Counted from the stretch's first letter, positions 26,733 through 34,859 are shown. The stretch: DNA of 64,000 nt from Mucilaginibacter sp. (GCF_025359345.1 NZ_JANYGQ010000032.1:1-64000); one strand, 5' to 3'. A program made the numbers and translations. Notes: generated by a model from the sequence alone, not told the origin.

Positions 26733-26810
26733 TGGTGTCTAAGTTATTTGGGTGAAGAATCATAATTTATTAACAGTCTATTTTTTACGGCCTATTTTTT
26801 AAATTATTGT

Positions 26811-27230
26811 ATGGATTATGCCAACCCAGCGAACATTATGATTATTGACGACGATGAAATCAACAATTTTATCGTTGAAAAATTAATAAAGAAGGTATGC
26901 AAAATCACCAAAATCACCACTTGCACTGATACCACGAATGCAATAGACTTATTATTAAGTATAAACAAGGAATCAGGTCGCTTACCTGAGTTTATTTTCC
27001 TGGAATTGTTCTCTCCGTCAATGAATGGTTGGGATTTTTTAGCCGAGTACAGTAGGCTTAATCTTGATAAAATTATTGAAAGTAGGATCATTATCTTAAC
27101 CTGTTCCATTTTCCAGCGTGATATTGACCTGGCATTAAATCATACATATGTAATTGATTACATCACTAAACCCGTCACTACAGAACGCCTTAAATCCCTT
27201 TTTGCAAAATCATGTAGCGCACTACTATGA
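26811..27230 (+). CDS. single-domain receiver with Glu replacing the phospho-acceptor Asp
   Basis: A 139-residue receiver-like protein of the RcpA/CheY type found in Bacteroidota. The acidic pocket (IIDDDEIN), the Thr in ILTCS and the Lys in YITKPVT are kept. The position equivalent to the phosphorylated Asp reads FIFLELFSPSMNGWDF, so it is Glu65 (codon GAA at 27003-27005). Asp-to-Glu changes can mimic the phosphorylated state, so this protein may be locked on or signal without phosphorylation. It follows the other regulator by 78 bp and forms part of the same signalling cluster. Confidence 0.88.
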   Translation: MDYANPANIMIIDDDEINNFIVEKLIKKVCKITKITTCTDTTNAIDLLLSINKESGRLPEFIFLELFSPSMNGWDFLAEYSRLNLDKIIESRIIILTCSIFQRDIDLALNHTYVIDYITKPVTTERLKSLFAKSCSALL

Positions 27231-27314
27231 ATTGGTCTATGACACAATTAGTTTTTAATTGCTGTAATTAACGGTGGCGGCCGCGCTGTCAAGGCCCGGG
27301 TTCCAGTGGTAGGA

Positions 27315-27575
27315 TTATGCTACCGTTTTCCCTAATTTAAAGCTACAGTTCCATGAACCGTTCCTAACCTCGAATAAGACATCTTCGTTTCTTTCCGGGA
27401 AATGTTGCTGAATACATGCGGTGATCTGCTCTTTTGCCTTACTATAGGCTAATCTGAAATCTTTTTCATTATCCGGGAGATTGATAATAATATGATCCCT
27501 GAATACATCCAGTTGCCAACCGGACGAACATTTTTCACGGATGATGCTTAGCAAGTTTTCCTGTTGTATTTCCAT
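27315..27575 (-). CDS. small hypothetical protein
   Basis: An 86-residue soluble protein (MEIQQENLLSIIREKCSSGW onward) with a helix-strand-helix-strand pattern. It lies 16 bp downstream of the next minus-strand gene and 225 bp from a third, so the three (27315-28233) probably form an operon downstream of the repeat-containing kinase. No family is recognised. Confidence 0.6.
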   Translation of the reverse strand: MEIQQENLLSIIREKCSSGWQLDVFRDHIIINLPDNEKDFRLAYSKAKEQITACIQQHFPERNEDVLFEVRNGSWNCSFKLGKTVA

Positions 27576-27591
27576 TTTAAATAAGACATGC

Positions 27592-27786
27592 CTACTGGAT
27601 ACGATGATCTTTTTCCTGCCAATAAATCAGTTCTATAAACAGCTTATTATCAATAGCTCGTTCTGCTCTTTTCTTTTCCAGTTGTTCCTTTCGCTGCTTT
27701 TCATCCATATCAGCCGATAAGGACAGATAGGCAATCACATTGCCGGTCTGGGAGTTAATAAACTCGTAATGAAGTTCCTGCTTCAT
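27592..27786 (-). CDS. small hypothetical protein
   Basis: A 64-residue protein with an N-terminal beta-strand pair (LHYEFINSQTGNVIAYLSLS) and a charged helix (DEKQRKEQLEKKRAERAI). It sits between two other small minus-strand genes with gaps of 16 and 12 bp, consistent with one transcript. No family is recognised. Confidence 0.6.
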   Translation of the reverse strand: MKQELHYEFINSQTGNVIAYLSLSADMDEKQRKEQLEKKRAERAIDNKLFIELIYWQEKDHRIQ

Positions 27787-27798
27787 GATAAATGCGTT

Positions 27799-28233
27799 TT
27801 AAATTAAATGTAACAATTCCTGGCACTCGATGGCTAAGGTGATAGCCTGTTTTAATCTTTCATCCAGTCCTTGGCCTAATAGCATAGCCCAGCCTTGCGG
27901 TTCATATTGCAGCCAGCAGACCAATGAATCATGAGCTATTTTACTACTGAGTGCTACTTTATAAAGGGATTGGTTATTGCTATAAGTCACTTTCAGCACT
28001 TTTGTATTATGTACCTGTCCTAAATAACTAAATGTTATGATGAATATTTTGTGAGATGATAGCCTATTTTGAATTTCAACCAGTGTTTCTTTTAAGTCCG
28101 AAGAAAAAGAAATAGGTACGCCACTAATAAGTTGATCATGATCAGTTACTGTCCGGCGTCGTGTACCAGGCACAGTTTTTTTCAGGGCAATGATAGGTTT
28201 TGGTGCTTCGGAAACTAACATATATAGAAACAA
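27799..28233 (-). CDS. hypothetical protein
   Basis: A 144-residue protein. An internal Met at residue 5 is an alternative start. The central part is beta-rich (HKIFIITFSYLGQVHNTKVLKVTYSN) and the end is helical with LDERLKQAITLAIECQELL. No domain is recognised. It is the first gene of the small minus-strand group and lies 172 bp downstream of the repeat kinase gene, which reads in the same direction. Confidence 0.6.
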   Translation of the reverse strand: MFLYMLVSEAPKPIIALKKTVPGTRRRTVTDHDQLISGVPISFSSDLKETLVEIQNRLSSHKIFIITFSYLGQVHNTKVLKVTYSNNQSLYKVALSSKIAHDSLVCWLQYEPQGWAMLLGQGLDERLKQAITLAIECQELLHLI

Positions 28234-28405
28234 TTAAATTAAAAATGCAAAACCATGCTTATGATGCAGGCAAAAGAGAAGAAAATGAGAAACATACCCG
28301 TATAAAATATGGGTACGGCTACATTGGTAACTAAATTATACCTGATATGTTTTCAAATCGTATAAAAAAGTCTTCCAGGTTATCAAACCTTTTCAGGACT
28401 TTGAT

Positions 28406-30760
28406 TTAAACTAATGGCAGGGTAAACCAAAAAGTGCTGCCTTTACCTAATTCGCTGTCCACGCCGATTTGCCCACCGTGCCTTTTAATGATCTCTGCAC
28501 TGATATACAATCCCAATCCTAAACCCGAATATTGCATACCGCTGCTGTCTACCCGGTAATAACGGTCAAACAAATAAGGCAGCTTTTCAGGAGGAATACC
28601 GGGGCCTTTGTCGCTAACAGACACTTTAGCCATATTATTTATTTTTTCAATCTTAGCATGTATTTCTTTAGTGCCAGGTGCATATTTGATGGCGTTATTC
28701 ACAAAATTAACGACCACCTGGTCAATACGGTCTGAATCTGCATGAACCATTAATTGCTTATCGCCATCAGTGATGATGGTATATTGACCTTCAATCCGTA
28801 CATGCTGACAGCAATCGGCGATCATTTGCGCTATGGTAAAGGAGGTTTTATTCAAGTGAAGTTGTCCCTCGTTCAATTTATTGGTGTTCATCAGGTTTTC
28901 AATAAGCGTGGTTACTCTTCCCATGCTTTTATTTGCCTGTCCGATCAGGGTCGCCAGCATTTTATTGGGATTATCCTTCATGCGCTCTAATAGTTGCAGA
29001 GAAGCCTTCAGCGTAGTGATAGGTGTCTTGAGCTCATGACTGGCAATACTCATAAAATCATCCTTTTGTTGTTGTAACAGCTTAAGTTCATGAATATCTG
29101 TTGCCGTACCGACCCATAGCAGGGCCTTATCCTCTTCCTTATTAATCGGCATTAAACGGCTTAGGTGCCAACGATAAATACCTTCGGCACTCTTAATGCG
29201 GACTTGAAATTCACCACCATCACTGCTTTCCCGGATGGCCCTGAATTGATCTAATGTAAATTGCAAGTCGTCAGGATGAATTGCTTTGCGCCATCCCCAT
29301 GTTTTGGTTTGCACGTGATCAAGCCCGGTATAATCGTACCATCCCTGGTTATAAAATGTAATTTCACCGCCAAACGTATTTGTCCAAGCTATTTGTGGCA
29401 TTGTTTCCATCATATTACGGAAACGGTTTTCACTTTCCGCTAAGGCTTTTGTACGGTTTACTACTCTTTCTTCCAGTTCCTGGTTTAAGAGTAAGAGGTC
29501 ATGATTGCTAACCCTGACTTTTTCTTCCTGCTTGATAACCAACTGGGTTTGTTCATTCAATTCCTTATTTGCCTGTCTTAATTCTTCGGTTAATTGGGCC
29601 AGATCTTCTGCTCTTCGTTCCTTCTCTTCGTTTTGAATGACCAGTTCTTTATTGGCAATGATCAATTCTGCGGCACGGTTTTCTTTCTCTTCGTTTTGAA
29701 AGGCTAATTCTATGTTAGCTATAAGTAATTCTGCCGCCCGGTTCTCCTTCTCACTATTTTGAAAAGCCAATTCAACATTAGCAATGAGCAATTCCGCTGC
29801 CCGATTTTCTTTTTCACCATTTTGAAAAGCGAGTTCGACGTTAGCGATGCGCAACTCAGCTGCCCGATTTTCTTTTTCGCCGTTTTGAAAGACCAACTCT
29901 TTATTAGCAATAATTAATTCTGCGGCACGGTTTTCTTTCTCACTATTTTGAAAAACCAGTTCATTGTTTGCAATAACCAATTCTGCCGCCCGATTTTCTT
30001 TTTCACCATTTTGAAAAGCGAGTTCTATGTTAGCGATGTGTAACTCAGCGGCCCGATTTTCTTTTTCGCCATTTTGAAAAGCGAGTTCTATGTTAGCTAT
30101 GAGTAATTCTGCGGCACGGCTTTCTTTCTCACCGTTCTGAAAAACCAATTCTTTGTTAGCAATTACCAATTCTGCGGCACGATTTTCTTTCTCTTCATTT
30201 TGAAAGACCAGTTCTTTATTTGCAATTACCAATTCTGCGGCACGGTTTTCTTTCTCTTCATTTTGAAAGACCAGTTCCTTATTAGCAATAACTAATTCTG
30301 CGGCACGGTTTTCTTTCTCCTCGTTTTGGAAAACAAGTTCCTTATTAGCAAGGAATAATTCCGCTGCTCTATTTTCTTTCTCTACGTTTTGGAAGGCGAG
30401 TTCTTCGTTAGCAATAACTAACTCTGCAGCACGATTTTTTTTTCCTGCCTTTTGAAAAGCAAGTTCCACATTCGCAATTACTAATTCTGCGGCACGGTTT
30501 TCTTTCTCTTCGTTTTGAAAAGCAAGTTCCTTATTAGCAATTACCAATTCTGCGGCACGGTTTTCTTTCTCTTCGTTTTGAAAAGCAAGTTCCTTATTAG
30601 CAATAACTAATTCTGCGGCACGATTTTCCTTTTCTGAATTTTGAAAAGCAAGTTCCTTATTAGCGATGATTAATTCTGCTGCCCGTTTTCCCTTCTCTTC
30701 GTTTTGAAAAGCAAGTTCTTTGTTAGCAATAACTAACTCATCCGACTTTCTTTTATCCAT
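28406..30760 (-). CDS. cytoplasmic histidine kinase with 18 coiled-coil repeats and a PAS domain
   Basis: A 784-residue protein without transmembrane segments. Residues 5-382 are eighteen tandem 21-residue units of the form RAAELVIANKELAFQNEEKEN, each equal to three heptads, so they should form a very long coiled coil. A further coiled coil (383-445) leads into a PAS domain (about 449-560, MPQIAWTNTFGGEITFYN). HisKA follows with His575 in SIASHELKTP, then a HATPase domain with NFVNNAIKYAPG, DKGPGIPPEK and GLGLGLYISAEII. It autophosphorylates on His575 if the family holds. The receivers at 26.4-27.2 kb are candidate partners. The repeated motif itself is known from other bacterial signalling proteins. 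Confidence 0.93.
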   Translation of the reverse strand: MDKRKSDELVIANKELAFQNEEKGKRAAELIIANKELAFQNSEKENRAAELVIANKELAFQNEEKENRAAELVIANKELAFQNEEKENRAAELVIANVELAFQKAGKKNRAAELVIANEELAFQNVEKENRAAELFLANKELVFQNEEKENRAAELVIANKELVFQNEEKENRAAELVIANKELVFQNEEKENRAAELVIANKELVFQNGEKESRAAELLIANIELAFQNGEKENRAAELHIANIELAFQNGEKENRAAELVIANNELVFQNSEKENRAAELIIANKELVFQNGEKENRAAELRIANVELAFQNGEKENRAAELLIANVELAFQNSEKENRAAELLIANIELAFQNEEKENRAAELIIANKELVIQNEEKERRAEDLAQLTEELRQANKELNEQTQLVIKQEEKVRVSNHDLLLLNQELEERVVNRTKALAESENRFRNMMETMPQIAWTNTFGGEITFYNQGWYDYTGLDHVQTKTWGWRKAIHPDDLQFTLDQFRAIRESSDGGEFQVRIKSAEGIYRWHLSRLMPINKEEDKALLWVGTATDIHELKLLQQQKDDFMSIASHELKTPITTLKASLQLLERMKDNPNKMLATLIGQANKSMGRVTTLIENLMNTNKLNEGQLHLNKTSFTIAQMIADCCQHVRIEGQYTIITDGDKQLMVHADSDRIDQVVVNFVNNAIKYAPGTKEIHAKIEKINNMAKVSVSDKGPGIPPEKLPYLFDRYYRVDSSGMQYSGLGLGLYISAEIIKRHGGQIGVDSELGKGSTFWFTLPLV
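29615..30748 (-). repeat. 18 tandem 63-bp coding repeats
   Basis: The DNA encoding residues 5-382 of the kinase is an uninterrupted array of eighteen 63-bp units without insertions or deletions. Units differ mainly at silent sites and at codons 5-6, 9, 12 and 16-17 of each unit. Some adjacent units (for example those encoding repeats 3-4 and 8-9) give identical peptides, showing recent duplication or gene conversion. Confidence 0.93.
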
Positions 30761-31007
30761 TTCCTGTCTTTAAAAAGTCGGTTTGTTTTAAAATTGTACA
30801 CTACGGCAGTCGTGTAACAGTAGGATTGAATAATTGTTTTTTTTAAATGAAAAATAATTCGGCGAATTTCAAAAGCGAACTCAGCTACACCGGCGATGAT
30901 CCTTTGTTGCAGAAAAACTCCCGACATTGCTTAATAAACATACATTCTAAAATTGAATTTTTTAGTTAAAAAAACCTCAAATAAACTGAAATAAAACACA
31001 TTTTTTG

Positions 31008-31015
31008 TATCTTTG
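31008..31015 (+). promoter_or_regulatory. possible Bacteroidota -7 box
   Basis: TATCTTTG fits the TAnnTTTG consensus, but the -33 element at the expected distance is poor (ACTG instead of TTTG). If active, it would drive a transcript of roughly 160 nt ending at the terminator at 31151-31180. Confidence 0.35.
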
Positions 31016-31118
31016 ACACATAGCATTTGCAGCTATACCAAGGTAAATTAAAAGTGGTGAGTAATTCGGTGAGTACAGAATAAAACCCATTGTAACATAC
31101 TGAAATAGAGCGGTCTTT

Positions 31119-31150
31119 AATGGGGTTACAAATCCCTAGCTCTCCGCTGA
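31119..31150 (+). other. putative attachment site: 3' end of a tRNA-Ser-like gene
   Basis: The sequence GGGGTTACAAATCCC followed by TAGCTCTCCGC matches the T-arm and the acceptor-stem 3' strand plus discriminator base of Bacteroidota tRNA-Ser genes (which end AATCCC-NN-GCTCTCCG), apart from a disturbed T-loop. The rest of the tRNA is missing. A terminator follows directly, as expected for the displaced 3' end of a tRNA gene after site-specific integration. The intact tRNA should lie at the other end of the island, left of the window. Confidence 0.6.
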
Positions 31151-31180
31151 AGGAAACAATATTTGTTGTTTCCTTTTTTT
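31151..31180 (+). terminator. intrinsic terminator downstream of the tRNA remnant
   Basis: The 9-bp perfect stem AGGAAACAA / TTGTTTCCT (31151-31159 and 31166-31174) has a 6-nt loop and is followed by a run of T. It probably served the original tRNA gene. Confidence 0.85.
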
Positions 31181-31232
31181 ATGATTTGATTTTTTACATT
31201 AAGCCTCAAATCAAAAAGTTAAATTTGCCGGT

Positions 31233-31829
31233 ATGTTTTGGTACGAAGATGAAGTAAAACGACTGGAAACAATCGGCCGGCAAACAGGATATAAAGCCGG
31301 GACAATTTTCTATGGCAGCTCAACCATCCGGCTATGGGATAGCATGCAGAGCGATCTTCCCGACCTGCAACCTGTTAACCTTGGCTTTGGCGGTTCAACG
31401 CTAGCCGCCTGCGTTTGGTTCTTTGCCCGGGTAATGCATGGCTATAAGCCCGAACGGTTAGTTGTGTATGCGGGCGATAATGATTTGGGGGATGGCCGGC
31501 ATCCCGAGGAAATATTTATCTTTTTTCAGCAATTGGCTGCTGTTGCCAAACAGCATTTTGGCGACCTGCCATGTTATTTCATTTCGCTAAAACCAAGCGT
31601 AAGCCGGTGGAACATTGCAGACCAGTTTAGGTTTACCAACGGCCTGATTGCAATGGAAATAGCCGAGCGCCTACCGGGCTGGCAATATATAGATGTATTT
31701 ACGGCTATGCTCAACGCTGACGGACGGCCCAACCAGGACTTATTTTTAGACGATGGCCTGCACCTCAGCAGCCAGGGGTACAACCTGTGGAAAACAATTA
31801 TTGCCGATAAAATATGTGTCGATTGTTAA
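31233..31829 (+). CDS. SGNH/GDSL-family hydrolase
   Basis: A 198-residue protein without a signal peptide. The family blocks are present: block I GSSTIRLWD with the nucleophile Ser, block II GFGGST, block III YAGDNDL (Gly-x-Asn type) and block V DGLHLSSQGY with the catalytic Asp-x-x-His. Members hydrolyse esters (lipids, acetylated sugars, acyl-thioesters). The substrate here is unknown. It is the first gene right of the island and precedes an alpha/beta-hydrolase gene by 59 bp, so two esterases may be co-expressed. Confidence 0.88.
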   Translation: MFWYEDEVKRLETIGRQTGYKAGTIFYGSSTIRLWDSMQSDLPDLQPVNLGFGGSTLAACVWFFARVMHGYKPERLVVYAGDNDLGDGRHPEEIFIFFQQLAAVAKQHFGDLPCYFISLKPSVSRWNIADQFRFTNGLIAMEIAERLPGWQYIDVFTAMLNADGRPNQDLFLDDGLHLSSQGYNLWKTIIADKICVDC

Positions 31830-31888
31830 TCCAGCATTTATCTTCAGTTAACACGTTTTAAGGACATTTGCCCGACTAAGCCATACCA

Positions 31889-32617
31889 ATGAAGAGGGAG
31901 TATCACAAATGGTATAGCGATCGGATGCAACGGGAGATGGAGTTGCTGGTTTTTGGGCATAGTGGAAGAGCGATACTATTTTTCCCTACCCGCATGGCCC
32001 GTTTTTATGATTACGAAAACTGGGGCATTGTTGATGCCCTGCGGGAGCGTATAAATAACGGCGAATTCCAGCTGTTTTGCGTTGACAGTGTCGACAATGA
32101 AAGTTTTTACAATAATAACATCCACCCGGCAGATCGGATCAGGCGGCACCTCCAATACGAGCAATACATTCTAAAAGAAGTAGTCCCGTTGATGCAGTCA
32201 CGGAGCAGCGGCAGTCAATTGCAAGTGGCTGGCTGCAGTATGGGCGCTTACCATGCCGCCAATTTTGCATTAAAGTATCCGCAGCTTTTTAAACGTTTAG
32301 TTTGCATGAGCGGGCGATACGATCTTACCCAAAAAATCGAGGACTTCAGGGATCTTTTTGACTCCTATCATAACGAAGATATTTACTTCAACATGCCGCA
32401 GCAGTTTTTGCCGAACATATCTGACTGCACACTTTTAAATTCGATACGCTCGATGGAGATCATTGTAGCTATTGGGGAAACAGACCCTTTTATAAACGAC
32501 AACCGTTACTTTAATCAAATGCTTTGGGCAAAAGGCATCACCAATCAATTTTATGTATGGAGCGGTTTTGCACACCGGCCCAGGTACTGGCGGCAAATGG
32601 TTGCGCTATATTTATAA
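31889..32617 (+). CDS. alpha/beta-hydrolase, esterase family
   Basis: A 242-residue cytoplasmic protein of the esterase D / FrsA-like type. The nucleophile elbow is VAGCSMGAYHA (Ser in GCSMG), the acid is probably the Asp in AIGETDPF, and the catalytic His is in SGFAHRPRYW. Relatives are annotated as putative esterases, some acting on short-chain or feruloyl esters. It follows the SGNH hydrolase on the same strand. Confidence 0.88.
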   Translation: MKREYHKWYSDRMQREMELLVFGHSGRAILFFPTRMARFYDYENWGIVDALRERINNGEFQLFCVDSVDNESFYNNNIHPADRIRRHLQYEQYILKEVVPLMQSRSSGSQLQVAGCSMGAYHAANFALKYPQLFKRLVCMSGRYDLTQKIEDFRDLFDSYHNEDIYFNMPQQFLPNISDCTLLNSIRSMEIIVAIGETDPFINDNRYFNQMLWAKGITNQFYVWSGFAHRPRYWRQMVALYL

Positions 32618-32766
32618 TTCAGCAGATGTAATTGGCGTTGATTGGATATTCAGCGAGGTCGCGCAAAATCGAAAAAGTTCCAAATTTTTTATCGATCATT
32701 TTATGATTGGCAGATGAATAGATTTTCTTTTTCTATTTTCGGATCAATCTTCTTGTGGCTTATTTT

Positions 32767-33666
32767 ATGAAGAAAACAAAAACTACGCTTCCTTATTACA
32801 CAGAAATCAACGATTTCCTGGCTTCTATTCCATGGCCGGGCCGCACAACTAATCCAGATTTTTACTGTTTGCGGTTAAGGCGACTCGATCAGGATGTGCA
32901 GGTATACAGGCCGCCTTTTAAACGTTCATTTTATTTTTTTGCCCTGTTCTTTAATTCCGGTAAGATTGAGGTTAACTACGGTGATCAGACCATTCATGAT
33001 CCTGATTCGTACCTCGTATTTCACTCGCCCAATCTTGTGTATAGTTTTGCTCATAACAACAACCTGGAGGGGTATGTGATTTATTTTAAGCCGGAATGCT
33101 TCTCATTCTTCAAACCTGACTTTCACCAGCAATTTCCCCTGTTTGATGTGTTACATACTAACTTGTTTAAGTTTGACCATGCAACCTTTAAACAATTAGT
33201 TTCGCATTTTGAAGCTGTATTTAACGCTTATGAAAGGTCGGCCAAAGCACAGCATATTGAAGCACGGATACAGCTACTTGGTTTGCTCTACCACCTGGAA
33301 GACTTTGCGTCGGAGAAGAAAAAGGAAATTCCCCGGGCTACAACGCAGCAGATCCTGTTGCGTAAATTTATCCAGTTAATTGATAACCATTATATTAATA
33401 AGCGCACCGTGCAGGAATACGCAGATATGCTTTCAGTTACAGCCAATTATCTCTCTCAATCAGTCAAAAGTGTTTCGGGGAAAAATGCGCTTACTTTTAT
33501 TGCCGAACGCCTCGCGGCCGAGGCCAGATCCCTCATTCAATACACCGATTTTGAGGTAGCTGAGATTGCCTATCAGCTCAATTTTTCGGACCCCGCTAAT
33601 TTTGGCAAATTCTTCAAAAAACAGGTAGGCTTGGCGCCCTCAGAGTTCCGGAAACAACGCAAGTAA
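32767..33666 (+). CDS. AraC-family transcriptional regulator
   Basis: The ATG at 32767 (MKKTKTTLPYYTEINDFL) is preferred to an upstream GTG at 32755. It gives 299 residues. An N-terminal cupin-like sensing domain (about 25-150, YGDQTIHDPDSYLVFHSPN) is followed by the double helix-turn-helix AraC domain (about 195-299) with VQEYADMLSVTANYLSQSVK and VAEIAYQLNFSDPANFGKFFKKQVGLAP. It lies upstream of a VOC protein gene and a YdeI-like gene on the same strand and may control one of the flanking units. The inducer is unknown. Confidence 0.92.
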   Translation: MKKTKTTLPYYTEINDFLASIPWPGRTTNPDFYCLRLRRLDQDVQVYRPPFKRSFYFFALFFNSGKIEVNYGDQTIHDPDSYLVFHSPNLVYSFAHNNNLEGYVIYFKPECFSFFKPDFHQQFPLFDVLHTNLFKFDHATFKQLVSHFEAVFNAYERSAKAQHIEARIQLLGLLYHLEDFASEKKKEIPRATTQQILLRKFIQLIDNHYINKRTVQEYADMLSVTANYLSQSVKSVSGKNALTFIAERLAAEARSLIQYTDFEVAEIAYQLNFSDPANFGKFFKKQVGLAPSEFRKQRK

Positions 33667-33769
33667 TTAAATTGACCTGTTTACCCAAGTTTTCGACCAA
33701 ATTTCCTGCTTTGGTTTAAGTTTTTTTGCGTGATAAATTAAATATATCCAAAACAATCAGTTTAAAAAC

Positions 33770-34177
33770 ATGGCAACTAAAGTATTTATTAATCTACCTG
33801 TGACGAACCTGGCTAAGTCTATGGCGTTCTTCCAAAATTTAGGTTTTTCTTTTAATCCGCAATTTACCGATGAAAAAGCCGGATGCATGATTGTGAGCTA
33901 CAGCATTTTTGTGATGCTGCTGACCAGCACTTGTTTCAAGTCGTTTATAGATACTGAAATTTGCGACGCGCATCAGTCCACCGAAGTACTTATTGCACTT
34001 GACGCCGCATCGGCAGACGAAGTGAAACAATTTGTCAGCAAGGCCGAATCGCTGGGCGGAAAGATATACGCCGTGGCAAAGGACCACGGTTGGATGTATC
34101 AACACAGTTTTGCCGATTTGGACGGTCACAAATGGGAAATGGCCTATCTCGATATGAGTCAGTTCCCGCAATCGTAA
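33770..34177 (+). CDS. VOC-family (glyoxalase/bleomycin-resistance-like) protein
   Basis: A 135-residue protein with the two beta-alpha-beta-beta-beta modules of the VOC fold. It starts TKVFINLPVTNLAKSMAFFQNLGF and ends with DLDGHKWEMAYLDMSQ, where the Glu of WEM matches the usual last metal ligand. Its exact reaction is unknown. Such proteins of the lactoylglutathione-lyase-like PhnB type are common in Bacteroidota. It lies 21 bp upstream of the YdeI-like gene, so the two form an operon. Confidence 0.9.
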   Translation: MATKVFINLPVTNLAKSMAFFQNLGFSFNPQFTDEKAGCMIVSYSIFVMLLTSTCFKSFIDTEICDAHQSTEVLIALDAASADEVKQFVSKAESLGGKIYAVAKDHGWMYQHSFADLDGHKWEMAYLDMSQFPQS

Positions 34178-34198
34178 ACTGTTAAAAAATTAAACGTT

Positions 34199-34813
34199 AT
34201 GAACTACAATTCAGCATTAGATGCTTATATAGCCAACTCGGAAGATTTTGCAAAACCCATTCTTGAGCACTGGCGCCGGCTTATTCATGAAAATTGCCCG
34301 GGCGCCGAAGAGAAGATAAAATGGAGCCTGCCCCATTTTGATTATAATGGCGATAATATGCTTGTAATGGCATCCTATAAAAATCATTGCTCCTTTTCCT
34401 TTCTGAAGGATGGACTAATGACGGACCCGCGCCTGAAGGCAAACAAGGACTTGAAGCCAATCCAAAGATTTTTGGGGAAGATCAGCAAAATAAGCGATCT
34501 TCCACCAGATGATGAATTTATAGCCATGCTTAAAGAGGCAGTGCAGTTAAATGAAAGTACCATCAAGATAAAAAGGGAGAGGCCGGAATCTGATAAACCT
34601 AAGGTACTGGAAACACCCGATTATCTGTTGGCAGCATTAGCAGCTAATCCTAAAGCAAAGGAAGTTTTTGAAACCAAATCCAACTCTTTCCGCAAGGAAT
34701 ATATTATTTGGATTACTGACGCCAAAACAGATGAGACGCGACAAAAAAGGATAAGTGAAGCTTTGGAATGGATAGCCGAAGGAAAAGGCAGGTTTTGGAA
34801 ACACCAAAAATAG
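34199..34813 (+). CDS. YdeI/OmpD-associated-type protein (DUF1801 plus OmdA domains)
   Basis: A 204-residue protein. The N-terminal half is a DUF1801 domain (WRRLIHENCPGAEEKIKWSLPHFDYNG, MASYKNHCSFSFLKD) and the C-terminal part is the OmdA-like domain (PDYLLAALAANPKAKEVFE ... ISEALEWIAEGKGRFWK). Homologues in other bacteria are linked to peptide or bacteriocin tolerance, but the molecular role is not settled. It ends the operon with the VOC gene and is followed by a terminator at 34860-34895. Confidence 0.88.
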   Translation: MNYNSALDAYIANSEDFAKPILEHWRRLIHENCPGAEEKIKWSLPHFDYNGDNMLVMASYKNHCSFSFLKDGLMTDPRLKANKDLKPIQRFLGKISKISDLPPDDEFIAMLKEAVQLNESTIKIKRERPESDKPKVLETPDYLLAALAANPKAKEVFETKSNSFRKEYIIWITDAKTDETRQKRISEALEWIAEGKGRFWKHQK

Positions 34814-34859
34814 GCATCAGTAAAATGGCACCTTATCACAAAATTATTAAAAATAGAAA

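Larger units (their letters stand above)
4281..31150. mobile_element. integrative/conjugative-type island (left end not defined)
   Basis: The region starts with RteC and a Bacteroides-type tra operon, continues with small island genes and a DUF932 protein, includes an IS4-family insertion and ends with two-component signalling cargo. On the right it stops at a tRNA-Ser-like 3' remnant plus terminator (31119-31180), after which the genes look like chromosomal backbone. The left limit given here is the first clearly element-borne gene. The true end and any integrase may lie left of the window, since the IS110 fragment and the genes at 0.5-4 kb could also belong. Relaxase, coupling protein, TraN-Q and integrase are not seen, so mobility cannot be claimed. 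Confidence 0.65.
30761..31232. other. gene-free island end
   Basis: No gene is present. The stretch holds the upstream region of the repeat kinase (divergent), a TATCTTTG box at 31008-31015, two direct GGTGAGTA repeats at about 31055-31074, a tRNA-Ser-like 3' remnant (31119-31146) and a terminator (31151-31180). Confidence 0.7.

Noticed and set aside
27262..27305. GC-rich patch with GCGGCCGC and CCCGGG resembling a cloning-vector polylinker
   Set aside because: Only about a dozen bases match a common polylinker; the rest differs and the flanks are continuous island sequence, so vector contamination is not supported.
29615..30748. Regular 63-bp repeats that might be read as a CRISPR array
   Set aside because: The units are contiguous, in frame and encode a heptad coiled coil inside a kinase; there are no unique spacers and no cas genes.
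30733..30927. 64-codon minus-strand frame upstream of the repeat kinase
   Set aside because: It overlaps the kinase start in another frame and has no family or start context.
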